From: a virus | Direction: 5' to 3' (one strand) | Virus record (IMG/VR): IMGVR_UViG_3300009128_000133 | Coordinates: 1 to 23,461 of that record | Length of the DNA: 23,461 nucleotides | Part shown: piece after piece, positions 1 to 5,663 of the stretch | How positions within the stretch are numbered: position 1 is the stretch's first letter | Layout: each line of letters opens with the position of its first letter | The notes under the pieces: generated by a model | Told to the model about the DNA's origin: nothing | The model's input: only the letters and a program-made list of their open reading frames with translations | Database searches by the model: none | Made by a program: the position numbers and the translations under genes

Positions 1-468
1 CATGTCACCCCCCCCCTGACACCCATGTCACCCGAAGGTAAGCCATTGAAGGTAACCAAGCAGAAGGATGGCCAAGAAGACCAAGGCCTCTTGCTCATTT
101 CGCCAGAAGACGATTCGCCCAACGGCACCTTCACCGACGAGGACGCGGAGATGATCTTCATGGTGTACCCCCGGAGGGTGGGGAAGAAGGCGGCGCTGCA
201 GAAGATTCACTCGGCACTCGTCATTCTCCACAAGCGGGGCATCGAGGACCCAGTTGAGTGGCTGCACGACAAGACCCTCGAGTTCGCCACGTCGCCAAAG
301 GGTCAGGCTGGGCAGTTCTGCCCACATCCGAGTACGTGGTTCAACCAGGGGCGTTATGACGATGACCCACGGGAGTGGTCGAGGCTGGATTCTTACGCCA
401 AGGCTACTCCGCGGAGCATGGACGAGCAGAGGCGGGCAATTGTCGCCAGAGCGGAGGGCAGAGCATGA
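1..468 (+). CDS. Replication initiator / replisome organizer, C-terminal part (cut by window edge)
   Basis: The frame is open from the first base, so the gene probably begins upstream; the first in-frame ATG is at 25. The N-terminal residues visible are a Thr/Pro-rich stretch (VTPPLTPMSP) of the kind that links domains in phage O-type and DnaD-type initiators. The C-terminal part holds the pattern YPRRVGKKAALQKI followed by FCPHPSTWFNQGRYDDDPREW. From family knowledge this combination closes many phage replication initiators and helicase-loading proteins. The DNA-binding N-terminal domain is not in the window. The stop overlaps the next gene (ATGA). Role in starting phage replication is inferred from the C-terminal signature only. 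Confidence 0.65.
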   Translation, partial: HVTPPLTPMSPEGKPLKVTKQKDGQEDQGLLLISPEDDSPNGTFTDEDAEMIFMVYPRRVGKKAALQKIHSALVILHKRGIEDPVEWLHDKTLEFATSPKGQAGQFCPHPSTWFNQGRYDDDPREWSRLDSYAKATPRSMDEQRRAIVARAEGRA

Positions 469-704
469 AGTACCACGAGATCGAGGGAGTATGCGGCGGT
501 TGCGGAGGGATCATGGCCGACTGCGGGAGCCCGACGACAGATGATTCGCCCCCAGAGGGCGCCCGGGTGTACTGCTGCGAGTGCGGTCACCTGATGTTCG
601 CTGACGGCGAGGGGCAGTTGCGGGAGCCTTCGTTGGCAGAGGTGTGCTGTTGGAGCGAAGAGGAGTGGTCTGAGATCCTTGAGGTGCAGGAGGTGTTGGC
701 GTGA
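465..704 (+). CDS. Small zinc-ribbon protein
   Basis: Protein of 79 residues starting at the ATG that overlaps the previous stop (ATGA). It carries two cysteine knuckles, CGGC at residues 10-13 and CCEC at residues 37-40, so it most likely binds one zinc ion. The remainder is acidic, ending in a W/E-rich tail. No catalytic motif is visible and I do not recognise a named family. Its position between the replication gene and the cytosine methyltransferase suggests translational coupling with both. Function unknown. It could be a nucleic-acid or protein adaptor. Confidence 0.7.
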   Translation: MKYHEIEGVCGGCGGIMADCGSPTTDDSPPEGARVYCCECGHLMFADGEGQLREPSLAEVCCWSEEEWSEILEVQEVLA

Positions 705-1990
705 CATGGGTACACGTCCCGTCAACGTGCTCTCAATCTGCTCCGGAGTCGGAGGCCTCGACCTCGCCGCCCGTCTGGCAGTGCCACATGCTCGCACTGT
801 CTGCTACGTGGAGAGGGAAGCCTGGGCGATTGCCTACCTGGCTGAGGCGATGGAAGCGGGTCTCCTGGATGCAGCGCCTGTGTGGGATGATCTTGCGACC
901 TTCAACGGCGAGGAGTGGCGTGGAGTCGTGGATCTCGTCATTGCGGGCCTGCCGTGCCAGCCGTGGTCAGTTGCCGGCAAGCAGCGAGGCCACGACGACG
1001 AGCGAGCCATCTGGCCCGACTTCATCCGAGTCGTGGACGAGTGTAGACCCTCCCTGGTCTTCCTCGAGAACGTCCCAACTTTCGTTACCGCTGGATGGTT
1101 TCTACGACCGGGAGATGAGCTATCGCGACTGGGTTACGAGCTCGCGGACCCGCTCTTCCTACGTGCGTCGGATGTTGGTGCAAGCCATCGGAGGGAGCGG
1201 GTGTTCATCCTGGCCCACACCAGACGCCAGTGCCGGAACGGGCTACAACCAGACGGACTCCCCGGGGGCAGCGAAGAGGCCGCTGCTGGGGGCGAAGGTG
1301 CAGGAATGGCCCACGCCTCGCAGCGAGAACACGGACTCGACGAGGACCGAGGGCGGGAATCCGGCCAAGGATGGGAGGGTACTGTCGCAGACAGCGAGGC
1401 TCTGGGGCACCCCTCGGGTAACGACGAACTCCGGAGTGGGCAACACCGGACGGGACGAGCAGTGCAGGCTGGAGGACCAGGCGGCGAGTTGGGCAACACC
1501 TGCTGCCCAAAACTGGAAGCAGGGATGGACGAATCAGGAGAACTCCCGACCACTACAGGAGCAAGCCAATGCATGGGAATCGACCAAGAGTGTGCCCGAA
1601 CTGTTGCCGAGCAGCGATCGAGGAGGGAATCTGTCGAGCGGGGAATCTCTGCCCGGGATGCCAAGGGATATGCAGCACTCCCACTCTTTGCCCCCGGCCC
1701 AAGCGACCGAGACGCCTGGGAGTTCACCCTCAGCCGGGACCCGACACTCGAACCTGCCAGTGAAAAAGCTATTGGAGTCGTGGCTGCAGCGAGGCGACTA
1801 TACAGATTGGCGCTCACTACGGGTAATCGTCGAAGCCGCGGGCAGGCAAGCTCCCAAGCGTTTGAACCCGCGCTTCGTCGAGTGGCTTATGGGAGTCCCG
1901 CCGGGCTGGACCATCGCGTCGATAGACTCCGAGCACTGGGAAACATGGTTGTCCCGATGCAGGGAGCAGTTGCGCTTTCTGTGCTGTTGA
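701..1990 (+). CDS. Overlapping +1-frame ORF with WPTP repeats inside the methyltransferase gene
   Basis: A 429-codon frame without stops covers nearly the whole methyltransferase gene. It starts with a GTG at 701 that overlaps the upstream TGA and lies 6-7 bases after the same AGGAGGT. Its second half contains WPTPDAS (1211), WPTPRS (1307), WGTPR (1403), WATPAAQNW (1490) and, near the end, RLNPRFVEWLMGVPPGWT. From family knowledge, WPTP repeats followed by LNPxFVEWLMGxPxGWT are the hallmark of the C-terminal part of many phage Dcm proteins and of standalone phage ORFs. Here they lie one base out of frame with classical methyltransferase motifs. The first half (to about 1100) looks like a shadow. 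Translation is unproven. Confidence 0.3.
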   Translation: MTWVHVPSTCSQSAPESEASTSPPVWQCHMLALSATWRGKPGRLPTWLRRWKRVSWMQRLCGMILRPSTARSGVESWISSLRACRASRGQLPASSEATTTSEPSGPTSSESWTSVDPPWSSSRTSQLSLPLDGFYDREMSYRDWVTSSRTRSSYVRRMLVQAIGGSGCSSWPTPDASAGTGYNQTDSPGAAKRPLLGAKVQEWPTPRSENTDSTRTEGGNPAKDGRVLSQTARLWGTPRVTTNSGVGNTGRDEQCRLEDQAASWATPAAQNWKQGWTNQENSRPLQEQANAWESTKSVPELLPSSDRGGNLSSGESLPGMPRDMQHSHSLPPAQATETPGSSPSAGTRHSNLPVKKLLESWLQRGDYTDWRSLRVIVEAAGRQAPKRLNPRFVEWLMGVPPGWTIASIDSEHWETWLSRCREQLRFLCC

Positions 1991-2007
1991 AGGAGGTCCT
2001 ACTGTGA
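706..2007 (+). CDS. C5 cytosine-specific DNA methyltransferase (Dcm-like)
   Basis: 433-residue protein that transfers a methyl group from SAM to C5 of cytosine in DNA. The canonical motifs appear in order: motif I LSICSGVGGLDLAARL, motif IV with the catalytic cysteine GLPCQPWS, motif VI FLENV, motif VIII HRRERVFI, then a long variable target-recognition region rich in MAHA/LGH/LGNT-type repeats, and motif X RLRALGNMVVP near the C terminus. The ATG at 706 is preferred; AGGAGGT at 688-694 precedes it, while a TTG at 679 lies inside the upstream gene. It likely protects phage DNA from host restriction. A second complete open frame runs through the same DNA (see the 701-1990 entry). Confidence 0.9.
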   Translation: MGTRPVNVLSICSGVGGLDLAARLAVPHARTVCYVEREAWAIAYLAEAMEAGLLDAAPVWDDLATFNGEEWRGVVDLVIAGLPCQPWSVAGKQRGHDDERAIWPDFIRVVDECRPSLVFLENVPTFVTAGWFLRPGDELSRLGYELADPLFLRASDVGASHRRERVFILAHTRRQCRNGLQPDGLPGGSEEAAAGGEGAGMAHASQREHGLDEDRGRESGQGWEGTVADSEALGHPSGNDELRSGQHRTGRAVQAGGPGGELGNTCCPKLEAGMDESGELPTTTGASQCMGIDQECARTVAEQRSRRESVERGISARDAKGYAALPLFAPGPSDRDAWEFTLSRDPTLEPASEKAIGVVAAARRLYRLALTTGNRRSRGQASSQAFEPALRRVAYGSPAGLDHRVDRLRALGNMVVPMQGAVALSVLLKEVLL

Positions 2008-2240
2008 GCCAGATGACGAAGCAAAAAGCACACACCCAGCTCACCGAAGCAGGGCACTCTCCAGTTGACCATGTCATCCGAGCCCTCATCGACGCCTCAA
2101 CGCTGCCGGAGGAGCCGGAGTACGCCCCGTGTCCATTCTGCGGGAGTCAGCCTCAAATCGGAGTCGAAAGGGCGTCTTGCAGCAGCTACGACCACAGCAT
2201 TTCCGTGTTCAAGGAGAAGTGGGGGAAGTGGAACCGATGA
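2004..2240 (+). CDS. Lar-like restriction alleviation protein
   Basis: 78-residue protein. It contains PCPFCGS in the middle, a later cysteine (ERASC), and ends with FKEKWGKWNR. The layout CPFCG, then cysteine, then a terminal W..WN matches the Lar_restr_allev family, small zinc-ribbon proteins of phages and prophages whose founding member reduces type I restriction of unmodified DNA. The start is a GTG overlapping the methyltransferase stop, with AGGAGG at 1991-1996 and a 7-base gap; an ATG at 2013 is too far from that site. Position next to a DNA methyltransferase fits an anti-restriction role. Many proteins of this family are untested, so the function is inferred. Confidence 0.65.
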   Translation: MSQMTKQKAHTQLTEAGHSPVDHVIRALIDASTLPEEPEYAPCPFCGSQPQIGVERASCSSYDHSISVFKEKWGKWNR

Positions 2241-2575
2241 CCCGCAGCCAAGCCGCCAGCCCCGCGAGTGACCTCGACCGGAAGGTAGGCGCCCTCGTCA
2301 TGCTCAAGGGCGTCCTGAGGACCTACGGGGAGAAGTCAGACGAGGACCTGGCTGTGTTCGCCCGGTCACTGGACGACCTGACTGCTGACGAGGTGGATGT
2401 TGCCTCTCAGGTGATTCTCAAGAACGACACCGAGTTCCCGACGCCTGCTCGGTTCCATGAGATTGTTGGCAGGATGCGGTGGCGCGTGGAACACGTTGCG
2501 TTCCAGCGTCACATGGTGGCTGTGAGCGGAATGGGGCAGTTGCCCGAGGGAGCTCGGAAGGAGTTGGCGGAATAG
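2237..2575 (+). CDS. Possible replication accessory / helicase-loader-like protein
   Basis: 112 residues from the ATG overlapping the Lar stop (ATGA). The open frame extends upstream to 2129, but that part overlaps the Lar gene. The central section, helical and acidic, reads LTADEVDVASQVILKND followed by TEFPTPARFHEIVGR. A turn containing FPTPARF after an acidic helix is common in phage helicase loaders and replisome accessory proteins (for example the G39P type), in which a helix bundle binds the replicative helicase. That resemblance is weak. Position in the replication region supports it. It may equally be an unrelated small protein. Confidence 0.55.
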   Translation: MTRSQAASPASDLDRKVGALVMLKGVLRTYGEKSDEDLAVFARSLDDLTADEVDVASQVILKNDTEFPTPARFHEIVGRMRWRVEHVAFQRHMVAVSGMGQLPEGARKELAE

Positions 2576-2576
2576 C

Positions 2577-2696
2577 ATGTTCACCATAGGCGTTCGGTTT
2601 GAGTTCAGTGCCGCGCATAGCCTGCCTAATGTTCACGAGAAGCATCCGTGCCGAGAACAGCGTGGTTTGATGACGATGACGACGTGGTGTTCATAG
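2577..2696 (+). pseudogene. queD: Truncated QueD-like (6-carboxytetrahydropterin synthase) remnant
   Basis: The 39-codon frame starting at 2577 opens FTIGVRFEFSAAHSLPN and continues VHEKHPCRE before running into unrelated sequence and a TAG. QueD/PTPS proteins begin with a beta-strand ending FxFxAAH, whose histidine binds zinc, then a catalytic cysteine in HxCxxLHGH. Here the first histidine and the cysteine are present, but the LHGH zinc ligands and the remaining roughly 90 residues are absent. It is therefore a fragment, not a working enzyme. Right after it, a frame from 2648 to 2719 encodes PRTAWFDDDDDVVFI and looks like the tail of another lost gene. The adjacent DpdA-like gene belongs to the same 7-deazaguanine chemistry, which supports the call. 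Confidence 0.55.
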
Positions 2697-2715
2697 CCTG
2701 CGAGGTGAGGAAGAC

Positions 2716-3384
2716 TTGACAATTTACACGTCAAATGCTAATGGGAACAAGCTGAAAGAAGTGGGGCGACTGGGCATGGGGATGCTTCTTGTGGCGAATC
2801 CATCAAAAATAAGCGAAACGTATAGACACTATACTACCGCTTTAGACAATGGCGCGTTCCAGTATTGGAAGCGAGGGCTTCCGTTTATCGAAGAACCGTT
2901 CTTGGAGTCTATTCGGAAAGTTGCCGAGAAAGGGCTTTCGTTGGAGTTCATTGTAGTGCCAGATATTGTCGCTGGCGGGAAAGAGTCTCTCGCGTTCTCT
3001 ACTGAGTGGATTCTCGGAAATCTAAGAACCGCCCCTCGATTAGCACTCGCTGTGCAGGATGGAATGGAACCGTCAGACGTAAAGAATGCGGGGATATTAC
3101 GCAAGCTTACGCATATTTTCGTCGGAGGAACGCCAGAGTGGAAGTGGGCTGTCGCTTCGGAGTGGGTTGACTTTGCGCATGACGAGGGGAAAAAGTGTCA
3201 TATTGGGCGCTGCGGCACGTTGGATAAACTTCAGCGTGCCAATAGGATTGGCGCGGATAGTGTTGACAGTAATATGTTTGTACGATACGACAATTGGCAC
3301 ATCGTGGACGAGTTCCTGAATCCTGGACAGATGGAGTTGCCGATGGACGAGGCGCGGAAGGAGCGAGATGCCATCCCTGAATGA
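2716..3384 (+). CDS. DpdA/Tgt-like 7-deazaguanine transferase paralog
   Basis: 222 residues. Recognisable blocks are ALDNGAFQYW, IVVPDIVAGG, LAVQDGM, IFVGGTPEWKW, KKCHIGRCGT and GADSVDS. This is the pattern of a short phage family related to tRNA-guanine transglycosylase and DpdA, a TIM barrel that swaps guanine for a 7-deazaguanine; PD and the DSVDS aspartates correspond in place to the acid/nucleophile positions of Tgt. A DNA-modification role is inferred. The start is TTG overlapping the TGA of an upstream frame, with GAGGTGAGG just before it; the start matches the family's YTSN opening. Hand counts of four 60-base rows give 48-53% G+C, against 62-70% for rows in neighbouring genes, so the gene may be recently acquired. 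Confidence 0.65.
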   Translation: MTIYTSNANGNKLKEVGRLGMGMLLVANPSKISETYRHYTTALDNGAFQYWKRGLPFIEEPFLESIRKVAEKGLSLEFIVVPDIVAGGKESLAFSTEWILGNLRTAPRLALAVQDGMEPSDVKNAGILRKLTHIFVGGTPEWKWAVASEWVDFAHDEGKKCHIGRCGTLDKLQRANRIGADSVDSNMFVRYDNWHIVDEFLNPGQMELPMDEARKERDAIPE

Positions 3385-3892
3385 CCAACGAGGAATGATG
3401 AATCCGACCGAGCCAGCGCGCGCGTTCGTGTTCCCGTCACTACCCGAGGGCTTCGAGGCGCCGGCTGGCCTGGATCCCACCGAGAGGAAGATCTGGGGCG
3501 CGAAGAAGCTGGGAGCTCTGTTGGCTCGAGACCCGAAAGACAGCCCGATCTTCGGCCATCGGTGCATGAGGCGCCGGGCGGAGAGGTCACGTCGAGGGAA
3601 GCAGACGCGGGAAGAGAGGATCGTTGAGTCGACGCCGCCCAGCGAGTTCGAGGGGATCCTGTCACTGAAGGGATCTGATGACCCGGACACGATCCGCGCG
3701 GGAGGACTTCTCGGCCCAGTGGTGATGAACGACCCGATTGCGGCCCAGGCGATAGCTGATGGATTCCGGGAGGTGAAGGATGCCCAGGAACAAGACGAGG
3801 TTCGTCAAGCGATCACAGCGGGTGAATCGTTGGACGGCGAAGCAGGGTCCGTCGAGGATAACGCGATCGCCAACCCTTGGGGTGTGCGGTAG
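3368..3892 (+). CDS. Hypothetical protein
   Basis: 174 residues if started at the ATG at 3368, which has GGAAGGAG four bases upstream and overlaps the DpdA-like gene by 17 bases; ATGs at 3395 and 3398 are alternatives. A Pro-rich N-terminal stretch leads to PTERKIWGAKKLGALLARD, then an Arg/Lys-rich patch (MRRRAERSRRGKQTREER) and an acidic, Ala-rich C-terminal half. There are no obvious catalytic residues, membrane segments or zinc knuckles. I do not recognise the family. The basic patch would suit nucleic-acid binding, but that is a guess. Its 3' end overlaps the next gene by 113 bases in another frame. Confidence 0.55.
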   Translation: MPSLNDQRGMMNPTEPARAFVFPSLPEGFEAPAGLDPTERKIWGAKKLGALLARDPKDSPIFGHRCMRRRAERSRRGKQTREERIVESTPPSEFEGILSLKGSDDPDTIRAGGLLGPVVMNDPIAAQAIADGFREVKDAQEQDEVRQAITAGESLDGEAGSVEDNAIANPWGVR

Positions 3893-3998
3893 GTGCGGGA
3901 GGCCGACCTTCGCCTTGGCGAGTATCTGCCGGGCGTGCTACGGTGAGGGGCAGTATCGGGTTCAACCTGTTGGGGGCGACGAGGAGGAGTCGGAGTGA
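3780..3998 (+). CDS. Small basic zinc-knuckle protein
   Basis: 72 residues. A very basic N-terminal half (MPRNKTRFVKRSQRVNRWTA) is followed by two knuckles, CGRCG and CRAC, and an acidic tail (GGDEEESE). One zinc ion could be held by the four cysteines. GGGAGG at 3768-3773 sits six bases before the ATG, which is good support for real initiation although the start is inside the preceding gene. The stop overlaps the GTG of the next gene. No known function; a nucleic-acid binding adaptor is possible. Confidence 0.6.
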   Translation: MPRNKTRFVKRSQRVNRWTAKQGPSRITRSPTLGVCGRCGRPTFALASICRACYGEGQYRVQPVGGDEEESE

Positions 3999-4483
3999 CC
4001 GAGACCAGAAGAGCTAAGCTGAACTACGACCGTCTCCAGTGGCTGCATTCGTCGATCAGGAACAAAGTCCACGCGGTGTTGACGGATCTGGAGGGGCACG
4101 GGCTGAAGCCGCTCATTGCCAGCTCGACGTATCGGACGCCGGCGCAGCAGAGGAAGCTCAAGAGGCAGGGGCGATCGAAGCTCTCGTGGGGATTCCACTG
4201 CGCGACGAAGAACGGGAAGCCCTGTGCTCTGGCGGCAGACATCGTGGATGCCAACAAGGGCTGGGGGGCTTCGTTCAAGTTCTGGATGATGCTGGGGAGT
4301 TCGGCCACCGCCCACGGGATGGAGTGGGGAGGCTTCTGGGGTTTGCCCAAGGCACTACGACACGAACTCAAGCGTGCGTGGTTGTACAAGCGCTGGGAAC
4401 GCCGGAAGATTGGCTGGGACCCGGCCCACATCCAGACGAAGAACTGGACTGTCCGCGAAGCTCGGAGGGCGTTTGGAGGATAG
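3995..4483 (+). CDS. M15-type D,D/L,D-peptidase, probable endolysin
   Basis: 162 residues. STYRTPAQQ is followed by GFHC at residue 68, ALAADI with an aspartate at residue 82, HGMEWGGFW around residue 110 and DPAHIQ with a histidine at residue 145. This His..Asp..His order is the zinc site of the peptidase M15 family (SxHxxGxAxD and DxxH), which includes phage endolysins and bacterial D-Ala-D-Ala or L-Ala-D-Glu peptidases that cleave cell-wall peptide stems. There is no signal peptide, so a holin or other release route would be needed; none is visible nearby. Start is GTG overlapping the previous stop, with GAGGAGGAG at 3981-3989. A particle-associated entry lysin is an alternative. Confidence 0.75.
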   Translation: MTETRRAKLNYDRLQWLHSSIRNKVHAVLTDLEGHGLKPLIASSTYRTPAQQRKLKRQGRSKLSWGFHCATKNGKPCALAADIVDANKGWGASFKFWMMLGSSATAHGMEWGGFWGLPKALRHELKRAWLYKRWERRKIGWDPAHIQTKNWTVREARRAFGG

Positions 4484-4485
4484 TC

Positions 4486-5460
4486 ATGCCGACGAAGATC
4501 GAGTGGATCGAGGAGACTTGGAACCCCATTGTGGGCTGCTCCAGGATCGACAAGGAGACGGGGTGCCGCAACTGCTACGCCGTGCGGATGGCCCGGCGGC
4601 AGATGAAAACGGCGAAGTACAAAGGGCTGACGTATCGTGACGACGCTGGAACAGACCTCTTCTATCCCAACTGGACTGGCGAGGTCCGCTTCGTGGAGAG
4701 CGAGTTTGAGAAGCCGCTGCGGTGGCGGAAGCCTCGTACCATCTTCGTGTGCAGCATGGGGGATCTGTTCCACGATTCTGTCGATGGAGATTGGCTGAAT
4801 GCTGTGTTGGACGTTGTGCGCCAATGCCCGCAACATCAGTTCGTCATGCTGACGAAGCGGGAGGTGAACATGCGTGCTCGCATGGAGGCGGCATGGGTAG
4901 TACGGGCGTACTCTGGCCAAGTATTGCCCAACCTCGCCCTCGGCGTCTCATGCTCCACGCAGGAGGAACTCGACAGGCGCGTGCCGGTGCTGCTGGATAC
5001 TCCGGCGGCTTGTCGGTTCGTGTCGTTGGAGCCGTGTCTCGCCGAAGTCAACGTGGTGCCATACTGTGGCGGTAGCACGTATCGTTGTGAGTGTGGTTGG
5101 CATGAAACGGAGCGCGAGTTATTTGTCTCGGGTGGCGAGGCGCTGTGCATGGAGTGTCAGCGCAAGGCGACTATCTTCCCATCTCTCGACGGCATCATAG
5201 TCGGCGGCGAGACCGGACCCGGCGCGAGGCCCATGCACCCGGACAACGTGCGGAGCGTGCGCGACCAGTGCGCGGAGGCTGGGGTGAGCTTCTTCTTCAA
5301 GGGTTTTGGAGAGTACGCATGGCAGTACATGCCAACCTCCCACAATGGCACGCCAACGTCCAACTCGTTTGACTTTGTTCGCGTCGGCAAGAAGAACACC
5401 GGTCGCACCCTCGACGGCCGCACCCACGATGACCTGCCGTGGAGGTGCCATACGCCATGA
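4486..5460 (+). CDS. Phage Gp37/Gp68 family protein (DUF5131), radical SAM-like
   Basis: 324 residues starting at ATG with GGAGGA five bases upstream. It opens IEWIEETWNPIVGCSR, then C27 and C30 in GCRNCYA, followed by FVCSMGDLFHDSV, FVMLTKR, LALGVSCS, FVSLEPCLAEV, IIVGGETGPGARP and FFFKGFGE. This is the full order of blocks of the phage Gp37/Gp68 family. C18, C27 and C30 resemble the iron-sulfur cysteines of radical SAM enzymes, but the substrate is unknown. Unusually, a four-cysteine zinc-ribbon-like insertion (CECGW and CMEC) sits just before the GGE block. It is coupled to the next gene by ATGA. The open frame extends upstream of 4486, but that part overlaps the peptidase gene. Confidence 0.85.
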   Translation: MPTKIEWIEETWNPIVGCSRIDKETGCRNCYAVRMARRQMKTAKYKGLTYRDDAGTDLFYPNWTGEVRFVESEFEKPLRWRKPRTIFVCSMGDLFHDSVDGDWLNAVLDVVRQCPQHQFVMLTKREVNMRARMEAAWVVRAYSGQVLPNLALGVSCSTQEELDRRVPVLLDTPAACRFVSLEPCLAEVNVVPYCGGSTYRCECGWHETERELFVSGGEALCMECQRKATIFPSLDGIIVGGETGPGARPMHPDNVRSVRDQCAEAGVSFFFKGFGEYAWQYMPTSHNGTPTSNSFDFVRVGKKNTGRTLDGRTHDDLPWRCHTP

Positions 5461-5663
5461 GAGAAGAACCCCTCCAGTGCGACGACTGCGGCGGTTACTG
5501 GTTCGAGTTCCGAGCCGGGCAGTTCATGACGCCGCGGAAAGACATCGAGAACTTCATGCGGTCGCCATACGCGATCCCGGCCCACATAGCAACCCGCAGC
5601 GCGGCCGTCGTCTGTGTCAACTGCGGCAAGCGGTACGAACAGGATGCGTCGAAGCCATTATGA
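5457..5663 (+). CDS. Small zinc-ribbon protein upstream of terminase
   Basis: 68 residues from the ATG that overlaps the previous stop; GGAGG lies at 5441-5445. The upstream in-frame GTG at 5439 is part of that ribosome-binding site. Two knuckles, CDDCGG near the N terminus and CVNCGK near the C terminus, frame a short aromatic and basic core, so a single zinc ribbon is likely. The stop overlaps the terminase ATG (ATGA). The position directly before the large terminase is where small terminases or HNH proteins often lie, but it has neither a clear helix-turn-helix nor HNH residues. Function unknown. Confidence 0.7.
   Translation: MREEPLQCDDCGGYWFEFRAGQFMTPRKDIENFMRSPYAIPAHIATRSAAVVCVNCGKRYEQDASKPL

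Noticed and set aside
1134-1817. 227-codon minus-strand frame inside the methyltransferase gene
   Set aside because: No start context or motif; its Ser/Pro/Arg-rich translation is typical of antisense shadow. It does not change the argument for the + strand dual reading.
2716-2744. Perfect -35 box TTGACA at the start of the DpdA-like gene
   Set aside because: At 17 bases spacing the -10 position reads TAATGG, a poor match, and the TTG is better explained as the start codon because the following residues match the start of the family and a Shine-Dalgarno-like site precedes it.
4039-4485. Extension of the DUF5131 frame upstream of 4486
   Set aside because: The additional sequence overlaps the M15 peptidase gene, has no family similarity, and the ATG at 4486 has a good ribosome site and matches the usual family start.
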